From: a virus
Direction: 5' to 3' (one strand)
Length of the DNA stretch: 25,245 nucleotides
Virus record (IMG/VR): IMGVR_UViG_3300010373_000126
Coordinates: 1-25,245 of that record
This document shows, in pieces, positions 12,717 to 19,785 of the stretch. A program made the position numbers and the translations under genes. Position 1 is the first letter of the stretch. Each line of letters opens with the position of its first letter. Under the pieces are notes generated by a model, which worked only from the letters and a program-made list of their open reading frames with translations, did not search any database and was not told where the DNA came from.

Positions 12717-13598
12717 ATGAATTGCATTGACCAAGTGACCAAAGATCGCTACACAGCCATTCACGGCGATTGCGTGGAATCCCTCAAGGGCCTGCCGGAT
12801 CATTGCATCGGCTACAGCATATTCTCGCCGCCGTTCGCATCGCTCTACACCTACAGCAACAGCCCGCGCGACATGGGTAACTGCCGCACGCATGATGAGT
12901 TTTTCGAGCACTTCGATTTTCTGATCGCCGAACTGCGCCGCGTGATGATGCCGGGGCGCGATGTGTCGTTCCACTGCATGGACATGCCGGCCAGCAAGGA
13001 GCGCGACGGCTACATCGGCCTGAAAGACTTCCCCGGCGATCTGATCCGCGCGTTTCAAAAGCACGGCTTTATTTTCCACGCCAAGGTGACGATCTGGAAA
13101 GACCCGGTAACCGCCATGCAGCGCACGAAGGCGCTCGGGCTACTGCATAAGTCGGTGCGCGAAAACGCAGCAATGTGCCGTCAAGGCATTCCCGACTATC
13201 TGGTGACCATGCGCGCGCCAGGTGAATCGACGCGCATCACCCACGACCGAGATGAATACCCCGTTGACCTCTGGCAAAAGGTCGCCAGCCCGGTCTGGAT
13301 GGATATCAACCCATCGGACACGCTGCAATATCGCAGCGCGCGCGAGCACGACGATGAGCGTCATATCTGCCCGCTTCAACTCGACGTGATTCGCCGCGGC
13401 GTGATGCTGTGGACGAACCCTGATGACATTGTGCTGAGCCCGTTCATGGGTATTGGCTCTGAGGGTTTTGTCGCGCTTGAACTGGGCCGCAAGTTTGTTG
13501 GCATCGAACTCAAGGAAAGCTATTACCAGCAGGCCGTCAGGAATCTCGACGCCGCCACCAAGGAAGCCACGCAAGACCTGTTTGCGGAGGCCGCATGA
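12717..13598 (+). CDS. DNA methyltransferase (beta-type, N4-cytosine or N6-adenine)
   Basis: 293 residues. The catalytic motif IV appears first as SPPF (37-40) inside GYSIFSPPFASLYTY. The AdoMet-binding motif I follows near the C-terminus as LSPFMGIGSEGFVALELGRKFVGIEL (about 240-265). This order (IV before I) defines the beta class. SPPF/SPPY is commoner in N4-cytosine enzymes, but some N6-adenine enzymes also carry it, so base specificity is open. No restriction endonuclease gene adjoins it, so it is an orphan enzyme that probably protects phage DNA. It is coupled to the next gene by an ATGA. Confidence 0.9.
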   Translation: MNCIDQVTKDRYTAIHGDCVESLKGLPDHCIGYSIFSPPFASLYTYSNSPRDMGNCRTHDEFFEHFDFLIAELRRVMMPGRDVSFHCMDMPASKERDGYIGLKDFPGDLIRAFQKHGFIFHAKVTIWKDPVTAMQRTKALGLLHKSVRENAAMCRQGIPDYLVTMRAPGESTRITHDRDEYPVDLWQKVASPVWMDINPSDTLQYRSAREHDDERHICPLQLDVIRRGVMLWTNPDDIVLSPFMGIGSEGFVALELGRKFVGIELKESYYQQAVRNLDAATKEATQDLFAEAA

Positions 13599-13924
13599 AT
13601 CAACTCGCCATCGACTTCACCCCCTCGCCGGCACCTTACCAACGCCACTCCCGCACCAGTGCAGCAGCAGCCGAGCGCGTCGAGCCCACCACAGGCACCA
13701 AGCGCGCCCTGGTGCTGGCGTTTCTGCGCGGGCGCGGGGCTGCCGGTGCGACGGACGAGGAAATGCAGCAGCAGATCCCCATGAGCGCGAACACCCAGCG
13801 GCCGCGCCGCGTGGAGCTGGTAACCGGGCGCCTGATCTGCAACAGCGGGCGCGAGCGCGACACGGCTGGCGGGGATGCGGCTGTGGTGTGGGTGGCGGTT
13901 GAGCACGGGAGGTCAAAGCTATGA
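13595..13924 (+). CDS. Winged-helix-like phage protein, 109 aa
   Basis: ATGA overlap with the methyltransferase stop. After a disordered Pro/Ser/Ala-rich head of about 35 residues comes KRALVLAFLRGRGAAGATDEEMQQQIPMSANTQRPRRVELVTGRLICNSGRERDTAGG. The helix, GATDEE helix, TQRPRR recognition helix and beta-wing L(I)(C)NSGR fit a MarR/HTH-like fold known from phages near replication genes. Probably a DNA-binding accessory; target unknown. Confidence 0.75.
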   Translation: MNQLAIDFTPSPAPYQRHSRTSAAAAERVEPTTGTKRALVLAFLRGRGAAGATDEEMQQQIPMSANTQRPRRVELVTGRLICNSGRERDTAGGDAAVVWVAVEHGRSKL

Positions 13925-14151
13925 CAGATATTGCCAAACTTATCGACGATCGCCGTGCGCTGGCTGCGCAACTGGCCGGCAAGGATATGGAGATTTCGAT
14001 GGCGCTGGGCGATCGTGATTCCGCCTATCGGGCCATGCGCGAGATGAATGCGCAGACCATGGCGCGCCAGGCTGCACGGACGGCGGGTTGCTACTTTGTC
14101 GAACAAGGCGATGCCGATCGCGTGGCCAGGGAGTCAACTGCAAATGCGTGA
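13921..14151 (+). CDS. Phage hypothetical protein, 76 aa
   Basis: ATG 13921 overlaps the preceding stop and has GGGAGG upstream. The product is a single long helix (MTDIAKLIDDRRALAAQLAGKDMEISMAL, then RAMREMNAQTMARQAARTAG) with a short charged tail. It overlaps the O-like gene by 8 nt. No motif; possibly a coiled-coil dimer. Confidence 0.65.
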   Translation: MTDIAKLIDDRRALAAQLAGKDMEISMALGDRDSAYRAMREMNAQTMARQAARTAGCYFVEQGDADRVARESTANA

Positions 14152-14932
14152 TTACGGGATCGTTTCCCCGAAGTTCTGGATTGGCGGAACGGGCAAGAGC
14201 CTGCGTGGTAATGCGCCAGCCCAAGTGCTCGCGCTGTACCTGATGACATGCCCGCATGCCAACATGATCGGCGTGTTTCATTGCCCGATGGTCTACATGA
14301 TGCACGAGACCGGGCTTGATGCAGAAGGGGCTTCGAAGGCCCTTGCAAGCCTCATTGAAGCCCAGTTCTGCACCTACGAAGAGGCATCAGAGACTGTCTT
14401 TGTGCATCGCATGGCCGCATTCCAGATCGCGGAGAGGCTGAAGCCCGATGACAAGCGCGTCAAAGGGGTTGAACGTGAGTGGTCAAACATTGACTCAAGT
14501 CCCATCAAGGCTAAGTTCTTTGCTATTTATTCGATAGTGTTTCACTTACCAAAAGAAGGCGAAGTACAAAGCCCCATTGAAGCCCCTTATAAGCCCCTTG
14601 CAAGCCAAGAACAGGATCAGGATCAAGAACAGGAACAAATACCCCCTACCCCCAAGGGGGTTGAGGTACCGTCCGGCTTCGCCGAATTCTGGAAAACATG
14701 GCCGTCCACCGACCGGAAACAAGCCAAGGGCAAATGCCTGGACGCTTGGAAAAAGGCGCACGCTGAGCGTGACGCTGCGGTGATCCTGGCCCATGTTGAA
14801 AAACTGAAATCGTCGGGCGACTGGAAGCGCGACAGCGGGCAGTACATTCCGGCGCCGCTGGTGTACCTCAACGGCCGGCGATGGGAGGGCTCCGACGAAG
14901 CGGTAGACGCGCCGCAGGAGTCGTTTGTATGA
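14144..14932 (+). CDS. O-like phage replication initiation protein
   Basis: 262 residues from ATG 14144 (MRDYGIVSPKFWIGGTGKSLRG), with AGGGAG upstream; the frame before it is a shadow. Residues 1-110 carry the conserved YG.VSP.FW.G.TGK.LRG, ALYLMTCPHANMIGVFHCP and GLDAEGASKALASLIEAQFC blocks of the replication-initiator/DnaT-like winged helix. A Gln/Asp/Glu-rich linker follows (about 154-167). The C-terminal domain (FAEFWKTWPSTDRKQAKGKCLDAWKK to SGQYIPAPLVYLNGRRWEG) matches that of lambdoid O-type proteins that recruit the helicase. The coding sequence contains 11-bp iterons, as expected for an origin inside an O gene. Confidence 0.85.
   Translation: MRDYGIVSPKFWIGGTGKSLRGNAPAQVLALYLMTCPHANMIGVFHCPMVYMMHETGLDAEGASKALASLIEAQFCTYEEASETVFVHRMAAFQIAERLKPDDKRVKGVEREWSNIDSSPIKAKFFAIYSIVFHLPKEGEVQSPIEAPYKPLASQEQDQDQEQEQIPPTPKGVEVPSGFAEFWKTWPSTDRKQAKGKCLDAWKKAHAERDAAVILAHVEKLKSSGDWKRDSGQYIPAPLVYLNGRRWEGSDEAVDAPQESFV
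14569..14606 (+). repeat. ori: 11-bp iterons inside the O-like gene, candidate replication origin
   Basis: AAGCCCC occurs at 14569, 14580 and 14591, with a partial AAGCC at 14602, all at exactly 11-bp spacing. Because 11 is not a multiple of three, each copy is read in a different codon phase, so the repeat is selected as DNA rather than protein. An AT-rich stretch (14513-14560) lies upstream. A near copy of the block AAGCC-CATTGAAGCCC occurs at 14347-14363 (16 of 17 bases). A GC-rich 6-bp dyad follows at 14648-14661. Confidence 0.6.
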
Positions 14933-15261
14933 CCGGCCATGAGCCCATCATTGCCATGCGCCGGGCGGGAAATTCGCCAAGCCACGTTTGGGTAACCCGT
15001 CATCTTGACCAGCTACCGAATTTCCCAATGGTTTTCATTGCGCCGGGCGATGTTCCTGAACTGCTGGACCTGCGTTTCCTGGTGGGCCTTACCGCGCTTG
15101 TTGAGGGGCCAGACGACGACCCGATGGTGCCGCGGCTGGCCGCCGCCTGTGCGAAGGTCGCACGCCGCACCGTCTGCAGCGTGGGCCATTACTTGACGCC
15201 CTACGGTTTTGAAACAACCCGAATTACCGACACCGAAGGAATCATGCAATGGCCGAATTGA
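14929..15261 (+). CDS. Phage hypothetical protein, 110 aa
   Basis: Start at ATG 14929, overlapping the O-like stop as ATGA, with AGGAG upstream. The sequence MTGHEPIIAMRRAGNSPSHVWVTRHLD, VFIAPGDVPELLDLRFLVGLTALVEGPDDD, CAKVARRTVCSVGHYL is a compact alpha/beta protein with the DLR.LVGL core found in a family of small phage proteins beside replication genes. Its end overlaps the helicase gene by 13 nt. No activity known. Confidence 0.75.
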   Translation: MTGHEPIIAMRRAGNSPSHVWVTRHLDQLPNFPMVFIAPGDVPELLDLRFLVGLTALVEGPDDDPMVPRLAAACAKVARRTVCSVGHYLTPYGFETTRITDTEGIMQWPN

Positions 15262-16214
15262 TCACAGATGACATGATCGATTTCAATGTCTACATGCGCG
15301 AAACCGATGCGCAGCAAAAGGTCAAACCTGCTTCGATGTACGTTCAGGAACTGATTGACCGCATCAAGTCTCCGATCAAACAAAAACGCGCCGTGATGCC
15401 GTGGCGCAAGACCCACGCGCTGGTGCAGTTCCGACCCGGCGAGGTGACGGTTTGGGGTGGTGCGAACGGTGGCGGAAAGAGCCTTGTTACGGGACAGATT
15501 GCATTGAGCCTGTGCAGCCAGGGTGAGAAGGTCTGCATCGCCAGCTTTGAAATGAAGCCCATGAAGACGCTGGAACGCATGGGGCGGCAGTGGTCAACCT
15601 TCAATGTTTCCGACCCCGCGTTTTACGGCGATGAACGCGCGAAGGCGCAGTTTCTCGACCTATACGAACAATTTCGCGACTGGACCGATGGCAAGCTGTG
15701 GTTGTACGACCAGCAGGGCACCGTCACAACGTCTCAGGTCTGCGCGGTGGTTCGCTACTGCGCGAAAGAAAAGGGCATCACACATTTTTTCATCGATAGT
15801 CTGATGAAATGCGTTGGTGCCGAGGACGATTACAACGGCCAGAAGATGTTTGTGGACGAACTGACCGCAATCGCGCGCGATCACAACATCCACGTCCACC
15901 TGGTGCACCACATCCGCAAGCCAACCGACGAAAGCCACAAGCCGACCAAGTACGACTACAAGGGCACGGGCGCCATTACCGATCAAGTGGACAACGTCAT
16001 CAGCGTGTGGCGCAACAAGGCTAAAGAGCGCAAGCGCGAGGCCAACGCCATGCTTTCCGACACCGAGCCCGACGCGTTGCTGATCTGCGACAAGCAGCGC
16101 AACGGTGAATGGGAGGGGAACATCGGGCTCTGGTTCGATCCGGGCAGCCTGCAATATCTTGGTGTTTGCGGTGATGAACCGCTATCTCTCTACATCCATC
16201 CGGAGGCGCCATGA
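15249..16214 (+). CDS. DnaB-like replicative helicase (RecA core only)
   Basis: 321 residues. Walker A GGANGGGKS (70-78), Walker B HFFIDS (179-184) and the downstream HLVHHIRKP (208-216) with YKGTGAITDQVDNVISVWR identify the DnaB/gp4-like hexameric helicase core. The N-terminal DnaB domain that binds primase and loader is missing; only about 55 residues precede the core, comparable to short phage helicases. It follows the O-like initiator directly, as lambda P or P22 gene 12 does, so it would be loaded at the phage origin or work with host primase. Confidence 0.9.
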   Translation: MAELITDDMIDFNVYMRETDAQQKVKPASMYVQELIDRIKSPIKQKRAVMPWRKTHALVQFRPGEVTVWGGANGGGKSLVTGQIALSLCSQGEKVCIASFEMKPMKTLERMGRQWSTFNVSDPAFYGDERAKAQFLDLYEQFRDWTDGKLWLYDQQGTVTTSQVCAVVRYCAKEKGITHFFIDSLMKCVGAEDDYNGQKMFVDELTAIARDHNIHVHLVHHIRKPTDESHKPTKYDYKGTGAITDQVDNVISVWRNKAKERKREANAMLSDTEPDALLICDKQRNGEWEGNIGLWFDPGSLQYLGVCGDEPLSLYIHPEAP

Positions 16215-16474
16215 GCTGCCCCGACTGCCAGCACTTCGCGCAAAACCCCGCATGGGCCGGGTATCGCGCCAGCTGTCATGAGTGCCAGGCCCGCTCGATT
16301 GCACAGAGCCCCGTGTTTCACGACGCGCTCATGGATCGGCAAAAGGGCGGCAATGGCTTCCCACCGCAATACAAGGCCGCGCTGCAACGAGCGTTTCGGG
16401 GTGACTGGCAGACGTTTCACATCCGCGTGAAGCACTACGCCGGGCTGATCAAGAAAGTGAAGGTGGAAGCGTGA
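16211..16474 (+). CDS. Small zinc-ribbon protein, 87 aa
   Basis: ATGA overlap with the helicase stop. The N-terminus has a CPDC pair (Cys3, Cys6) and a second CHEC pair (Cys22, Cys25), which would form a zinc ribbon. The remainder, FHDALMDRQKGGNGFPPQYKAALQRAFRGDWQTFHIRVKHYAG, is helical and basic. The pairing of a short zinc ribbon with a replicative helicase suggests a DNA-binding accessory, but no family is recognised with confidence. Confidence 0.75.
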   Translation: MSCPDCQHFAQNPAWAGYRASCHECQARSIAQSPVFHDALMDRQKGGNGFPPQYKAALQRAFRGDWQTFHIRVKHYAGLIKKVKVEA

Positions 16475-16845
16475 CTCCAGAAAAAGCACTAGAACTTGTC
16501 GGCCGCTATGCGCGCCTGCAAAAAGAAATCAAGCTTTGCAAATCTCGCATTGGCGACAACCTGGAAAAGTGCAACGGCCTAAGAGGGCATCGCAAGGAGC
16601 GGGACTCAGATGGAACCCCGTCAGAGGCGGCATGCCTCGATCAAGAAACCCACCTGAAGGATTGGTACACGTACATCACCTCAGATTATGAATATGGTGA
16701 AAGTGGCGGCTATCTTGACATTGGGATAGACGAATTAAAGGAATGCCCTCATTGCTACGCAGCCCATAAGGTGGTTCTTGAACGCAAGATCATGAAGCGA
16801 AAGCTGGCGGCGGTGAAGGCTGCAATGACAAGAGGTGGAGCATGA
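16471..16845 (+). CDS. Phage hypothetical protein with CxxC motif, 124 aa
   Basis: Starts at GTG 16471, overlapping the previous stop as GTGA, with AGGTGG upstream. The sequence opens with MTPEKALELVGRYARLQKEIKLCKSRIGDN and contains YEYGESGGYLDIGIDEL followed by ECPHCYAAHKVVLERKIMKRKLAAVKAAM. The CPHC pair near residue 92 and Cys residues at 23 and 34 could bind zinc. Codons look less GC-rich than those of its neighbours, hinting at separate acquisition. Function unknown. Confidence 0.72.
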   Translation: MTPEKALELVGRYARLQKEIKLCKSRIGDNLEKCNGLRGHRKERDSDGTPSEAACLDQETHLKDWYTYITSDYEYGESGGYLDIGIDELKECPHCYAAHKVVLERKIMKRKLAAVKAAMTRGGA

Positions 16846-16967
16846 AAACCATCGGCAGCGCCATCATCTTCGTGCTCGACCTCATCGCCACTGTGCTGGT
16901 GGGCATCCTGTTTTTCATCACGTTTGTCGGCGTGCAAGTGGCATCTTGGACGGGGAGCAAGTCGTGA
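16842..16967 (+). CDS. Small membrane protein, 41 aa
   Basis: ATG 16842 overlaps the previous stop (ATGA) and the stop TGA 16965-16967 overlaps the GTG start of rusA. The sequence MKTIGSAIIFVLDLIATVLV, then GILFFITFVGVQVASWTGSKS, is one strongly hydrophobic span with a Lys on each side. Its bounded position by two 4-nt overlaps supports expression. Role unknown; a membrane peptide amid recombination genes is unusual. Confidence 0.7.
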   Translation: MKTIGSAIIFVLDLIATVLVGILFFITFVGVQVASWTGSKS

Positions 16968-17350
16968 TTGTTCGCCTCGCATGGCCGAATCCCGCCCTCG
17001 CGCCGAACCGCAGCAATGGCAAGCACTGGAGCGGCGTGGCCGCGATCAAGGCCAAAGCCAAGGCAGACGCCTACATGCTGGCGAAAGCTGCGCCAAAGGG
17101 ACGCTTTGACAAGGCCACGCGCTATCCCATCAGCATCCTCTTCGTTGCGCCCGACAAACGTAGGCGGGACTTGGACGGGCTGCACGGGAGCATGAAGCAC
17201 GCGCTTGATGGCATCGCGCAGGCCATCGGCGTCGACGATAGCCAGTTCGGGCCGGTGCTGCTCGACATGGTGCCGGGTGACAAGCCGGGATCTGTGATCG
17301 TGGCCGTTGGCGTGACCATCAATCAATTGCATGGGGCGGTGCTCGCATGA
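16964..17350 (+). CDS. rusA: RusA-family Holliday junction resolvase
   Basis: 128 residues from GTG 16964, with GGGGAG upstream and GTGA overlap; the frame above is a shadow. RusA features are LAWPNPALAPNRSNGKHWS near the start, the acidic catalytic cluster KRRRDLDGLHGSMKHALDGI (Asp69, Asp71 and Asp82), and GVDDSQFGPV (Asp91-Asp92). RusA enzymes are dimeric Mg-dependent nucleases that resolve Holliday junctions and branched replication intermediates before packaging. It lies just before ninB, an order typical of lambdoid nin regions. Confidence 0.92.
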   Translation: MIVRLAWPNPALAPNRSNGKHWSGVAAIKAKAKADAYMLAKAAPKGRFDKATRYPISILFVAPDKRRRDLDGLHGSMKHALDGIAQAIGVDDSQFGPVLLDMVPGDKPGSVIVAVGVTINQLHGAVLA

Positions 17351-17778
17351 GCGAACGCGTCACATTCACCCTTTGGAACGCCCAGCAGGGTTTTGAGCAA
17401 CTCAACAAAGCCTGGCACCACGCAAAACCGCATCTTATCGCCGGCCGGCGCATGACGCTTGAGTTGCGCGAGGAAAAGCGCAGCAATGCGGAAAACCGTC
17501 TGCTGCATTCGCTGATCGGCGAGATCGCCGCGCAAAAGGAGTGGGCCGGGCGCAAGCGAGACGCTGAAATCTGGAAACGCCTGTTGGTGGCCGCATGGTG
17601 TCGCGTGCGTGGCGAGTCGGTGGAAATCCTGCCGGCGCTGGACGGCCACGGCGTTGACATTGTGCCGGCGCGCACCAGCAAATTGACCAAGGCGGAATGC
17701 GCCGACCTGATCGAGTTCGTCTATGCGTGGGCGACGGAGAACGATGTCCGGTTTACTGCGCAGGCGGAATGGGCATGA
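17347..17778 (+). CDS. ninB: NinB (Orf) recombination mediator
   Basis: 143 residues with the NinB pattern: MSERVTFTLWNAQQGFEQLNKAW, HLIAGRRMTLELREEKRSNAENRLLHSLIGEIAAQKEWAGRKRDAEIWKRLLVAAW, VEILPALDGHGVDIVPARTSKLTKAECADLIEFVYAWATENDV. Lambda NinB (Orf) binds single-stranded DNA and SSB and can replace RecFOR in loading recombinases. Length is normal for the family. It overlaps rusA and the next gene by 4 nt each. Confidence 0.93.
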   Translation: MSERVTFTLWNAQQGFEQLNKAWHHAKPHLIAGRRMTLELREEKRSNAENRLLHSLIGEIAAQKEWAGRKRDAEIWKRLLVAAWCRVRGESVEILPALDGHGVDIVPARTSKLTKAECADLIEFVYAWATENDVRFTAQAEWA

Positions 17779-17993
17779 AACATCGCATCTACAGCGCCGA
17801 AATGATCGCACCCGATGGACGGTGTTATTCCGTGCGCTACCTGCAAACCGCCGATGAGCTGGCAGGCCTGCAGGCGGTCGGGTTGATTCCGTCGAACGTG
17901 TGCGAGGTGGTTGGCATGCAGGATGCTGCGGATCAACTGGTGGCGTCGCTGGAAATGCAGTCGGAGCTGATGCAGGGTGGGTTGCTGCAATGA
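17775..17993 (+). CDS. Phage hypothetical protein, 72 aa
   Basis: Start taken at ATG 17775 (MKHRIYSAEMIAPDGRCYSV), overlapping ninB by ATGA; the longer upstream frame lies inside ninB. The rest (RYLQTADELAGLQAVGLIPSNVCEVVGM, then ADQLVASLEMQSELMQGG) suggests a short beta hairpin followed by helices. No family recognised. Tight coupling to ninB and ref suggests it belongs to the recombination module. Confidence 0.7.
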   Translation: MKHRIYSAEMIAPDGRCYSVRYLQTADELAGLQAVGLIPSNVCEVVGMQDAADQLVASLEMQSELMQGGLLQ

Positions 17994-18274
17994 CCAAAGC
18001 CGAGAAAGCCCACAAAGCCGCGCTCGCCCGGGTCGGCTGCACTGTCTGCCGGCGCGTGTTCGGCATCACTGACACCCCCGCGGTCTTTCATCATCTGCGC
18101 TCGGGCGGCTGGGGCAAAGGCGGTTACCAGACATTGATCCCGCTGTGCCCTGAACACCACGTCGGCAAGACCGGTGTGCACGGCATGGGCACCAAAGCAT
18201 TCGAGCGCCACTACGGATTTACCCAGCTCGATTTATTGAATGACGCTATTCGATTGATGAGGGAGGCACGATGA
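17990..18274 (+). CDS. Ref-like RecA-dependent HNH nuclease
   Basis: 94 residues from ATG 17990 (MTKAEKAHKAALARVGCTVC), ATGA overlap. Zinc ligands and the HNH-like core are visible: Cys17 and Cys20, HHLR (34-37) followed by SGGWGKGG, IPLCPEHH (50-57) and GVHGMGTKAFERHYG (62-76). This matches the recombination enhancement nuclease family of phage P1 Ref, which cuts DNA within RecA-formed D-loops. It is shorter than P1 Ref, lacking the long disordered N-terminus, as is common in other phages. Confidence 0.88.
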   Translation: MTKAEKAHKAALARVGCTVCRRVFGITDTPAVFHHLRSGGWGKGGYQTLIPLCPEHHVGKTGVHGMGTKAFERHYGFTQLDLLNDAIRLMREAR

Positions 18275-18513
18275 GCGGGAATGTAAAAACCATCTGGAAA
18301 TACGTCTATGACTATGGCGCCAGTTTTGTCGATGAGATTTCCAGCGGAACCGGTATTGAGAAAAAAAAGGTGCAGTGCGTGATTGACAACATCGTCAAGC
18401 GCCGATCCATGGTGCGCTATCCCGGCGAGCAGCGCGGCCAGCCGAGCCGCTATGGCGTCACACCAGACTGCCATCCGGTCATCGGGGTGACGGTGGGGGA
18501 AATAATCGAATGA
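18271..18513 (+). CDS. Winged-helix-like phage protein, 80 aa
   Basis: ATGA overlap with the ref stop. The sequence MSGNVKTIWKYVYDYGASFVDEISSGTGIEKKKVQCVIDNIVKRRSMVRYPGEQRGQPSRYGVT contains a recognisable HTH (FVDEISSGTGIEKKKVQCVIDNIVK) followed by a short wing ending in SRYGV. It may be a regulator or DNA-binding accessory; the binding target is unknown. Confidence 0.7.
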   Translation: MSGNVKTIWKYVYDYGASFVDEISSGTGIEKKKVQCVIDNIVKRRSMVRYPGEQRGQPSRYGVTPDCHPVIGVTVGEIIE

Positions 18514-18905
18514 GCAATCCAACAGGGCGCCCCAACCACAGTCACAAACCCGGCGCCAGGATCATCGCAGTGTGCGAAGTGCTTTCCAACGGCCCCGCTG
18601 ATGTCTACGAAATCGACGAATGCACAGGCCTGCATGACCTCAACGCCACCCGCAAAGCGACAAGCCGGGGCGCTCTGATGGGACTTTTCACGCGGGATCA
18701 GACGTGCAAGCCGCAACGTTGGAGCGTGCGCCCGGACTGGCGCGAGGCGATCGAGCGGGGTTTGCTCAAGACCATCCCGAAGGCCAAACCGCGCAACGGC
18801 ACGCCCAGCCCGCGCTATGAGCGGGAAAAGAGCCACAGGCCCGACCGCAAGGGTCCGCTGGTGCTGCAGCGCGTGTGGAATGCCGCGGTCGGTCAATCTT
18901 TATAA
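18510..18905 (+). CDS. Basic phage hypothetical protein, 131 aa
   Basis: ATGA overlap with the gene before. Residues 12-60 (HKPGARIIAVCEVLSNGPADVYEIDECTGLHDLNATRKATSRG) could form an HTH like that of the previous protein, and a long basic tail follows (KAKPRNGTPSPRYEREKSHRPDRKG). It ends 12 bp before the Q-like gene. The high Arg/Lys content suggests nucleic-acid binding. No family recognised. Confidence 0.68.
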   Translation: MSNPTGRPNHSHKPGARIIAVCEVLSNGPADVYEIDECTGLHDLNATRKATSRGALMGLFTRDQTCKPQRWSVRPDWREAIERGLLKTIPKAKPRNGTPSPRYEREKSHRPDRKGPLVLQRVWNAAVGQSL

Positions 18906-18917
18906 AAAGGGGAATGC

Positions 18918-19574
18918 ATGCTTGATACCAGTGAACGTCCGAACGTCGAAGAAACGTACATCAGTGCGGGGAACACCTCGAATCTAGTGATGGACACGCG
19001 GGAAGGTGCGCCAGCGCGCGCGGCGGACATCCTGGTCGCCGCTGGCTGGTCGGCAAGCATCTTGGGCTCGGCCCTGATGCGTCTGCACAGCGAATACGAC
19101 GGCGCCGAACGGCTGCGCATTGCAGAACCTGCGCAGTTCATAAATGACGCCGCACCGCGCAGGCCTTTGGCAGGGAAGGCGACAGCGTCAGAAGTCGCCG
19201 CCAAGGCAAAAGCACTGGCCGACCGTGCGAATGAACAGTCAGTGTTGCTGCTCATGGGCCAGCTCAAGAGCTTTCGTGGTGTGCAGGCCATGGCGCAGCA
19301 CGTCGCGCGGCTGTGGCAGTTGCACAAGCCAGAGGAAACGGCGGACGCGGTTGTGTGGTGGTGGCTCGATAAAACCTGCCGCGCCTGCTCGGGTTTGAAG
19401 TTCGAGCGCGCGCCGGGTGCGCCGGCCCTGTCTGCCAAGGCTTGCCGGAGCTGCAAGGCGAGCGGCGAACTGCCGCTACCTGGTGGCGATGGCGGCTACC
19501 GGCTGGCGCGCATGTTGGATGAATCTGTGGAGCGCGCCCGGGCCTCGATCAAGAAACGCTTGCGCAATATGTAA
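18918..19574 (+). CDS. Q-like late antiterminator with zinc finger
   Basis: 218 residues from ATG 18918, with GGGGAA upstream. The C-terminal half has VQAMAQHVARLWQLHKPEETADAVVWWWLDKTCRACSGL with a four-Cys zinc site: Cys154, Cys157, Cys176 and Cys179 (CRAC and CRSC). Lambda Q and related late regulators also place a zinc finger beside helical domains, and this is the last gene of the early operon, directly before a promoter and terminator. The identification as Q rests mainly on that position. The last codons contain the -35 box of the late promoter. The N-terminal 90 residues are variable. Confidence 0.65.
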   Translation: MLDTSERPNVEETYISAGNTSNLVMDTREGAPARAADILVAAGWSASILGSALMRLHSEYDGAERLRIAEPAQFINDAAPRRPLAGKATASEVAAKAKALADRANEQSVLLLMGQLKSFRGVQAMAQHVARLWQLHKPEETADAVVWWWLDKTCRACSGLKFERAPGAPALSAKACRSCKASGELPLPGGDGGYRLARMLDESVERARASIKKRLRNM

Positions 19575-19587
19575 AAGTGTGCATAAT
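19560..19587 (+). promoter_or_regulatory. Late promoter (pR'-like)
   Basis: TTGCGC (19560-19565) lies within the last codons of the Q-like gene, followed after 16 bp by CATAAT (19582-19587). A 17-bp dyad GTGTGCAT-A-ATGCGCAC (19577-19593, 7 of 8 pairs matching) covers the -10 and may be a protein-binding site. Position and structure mirror lambda pR', with the regulator gene immediately upstream and a terminated leader downstream. Predicted start is about 19594. Confidence 0.7.
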
Positions 19588-19785
19588 GCGCACAGGAATG
19601 CAGTGGGAGCTTTCCCACTCGCGCCAGAATCTCCGCTGAAAGTTTGATGCTGGTTCGCCGGCACCATCCAAGATCGTAGCGGAGTCGCCTCCAGAATTTG
19701 CCAGTTGCCGCACAAAACGGTGGCTGTCCAGAGGTTGAAAACCTGACTTGCCAACCGGGTGTAAGGCTCCCGGTGCTAAATCCCC

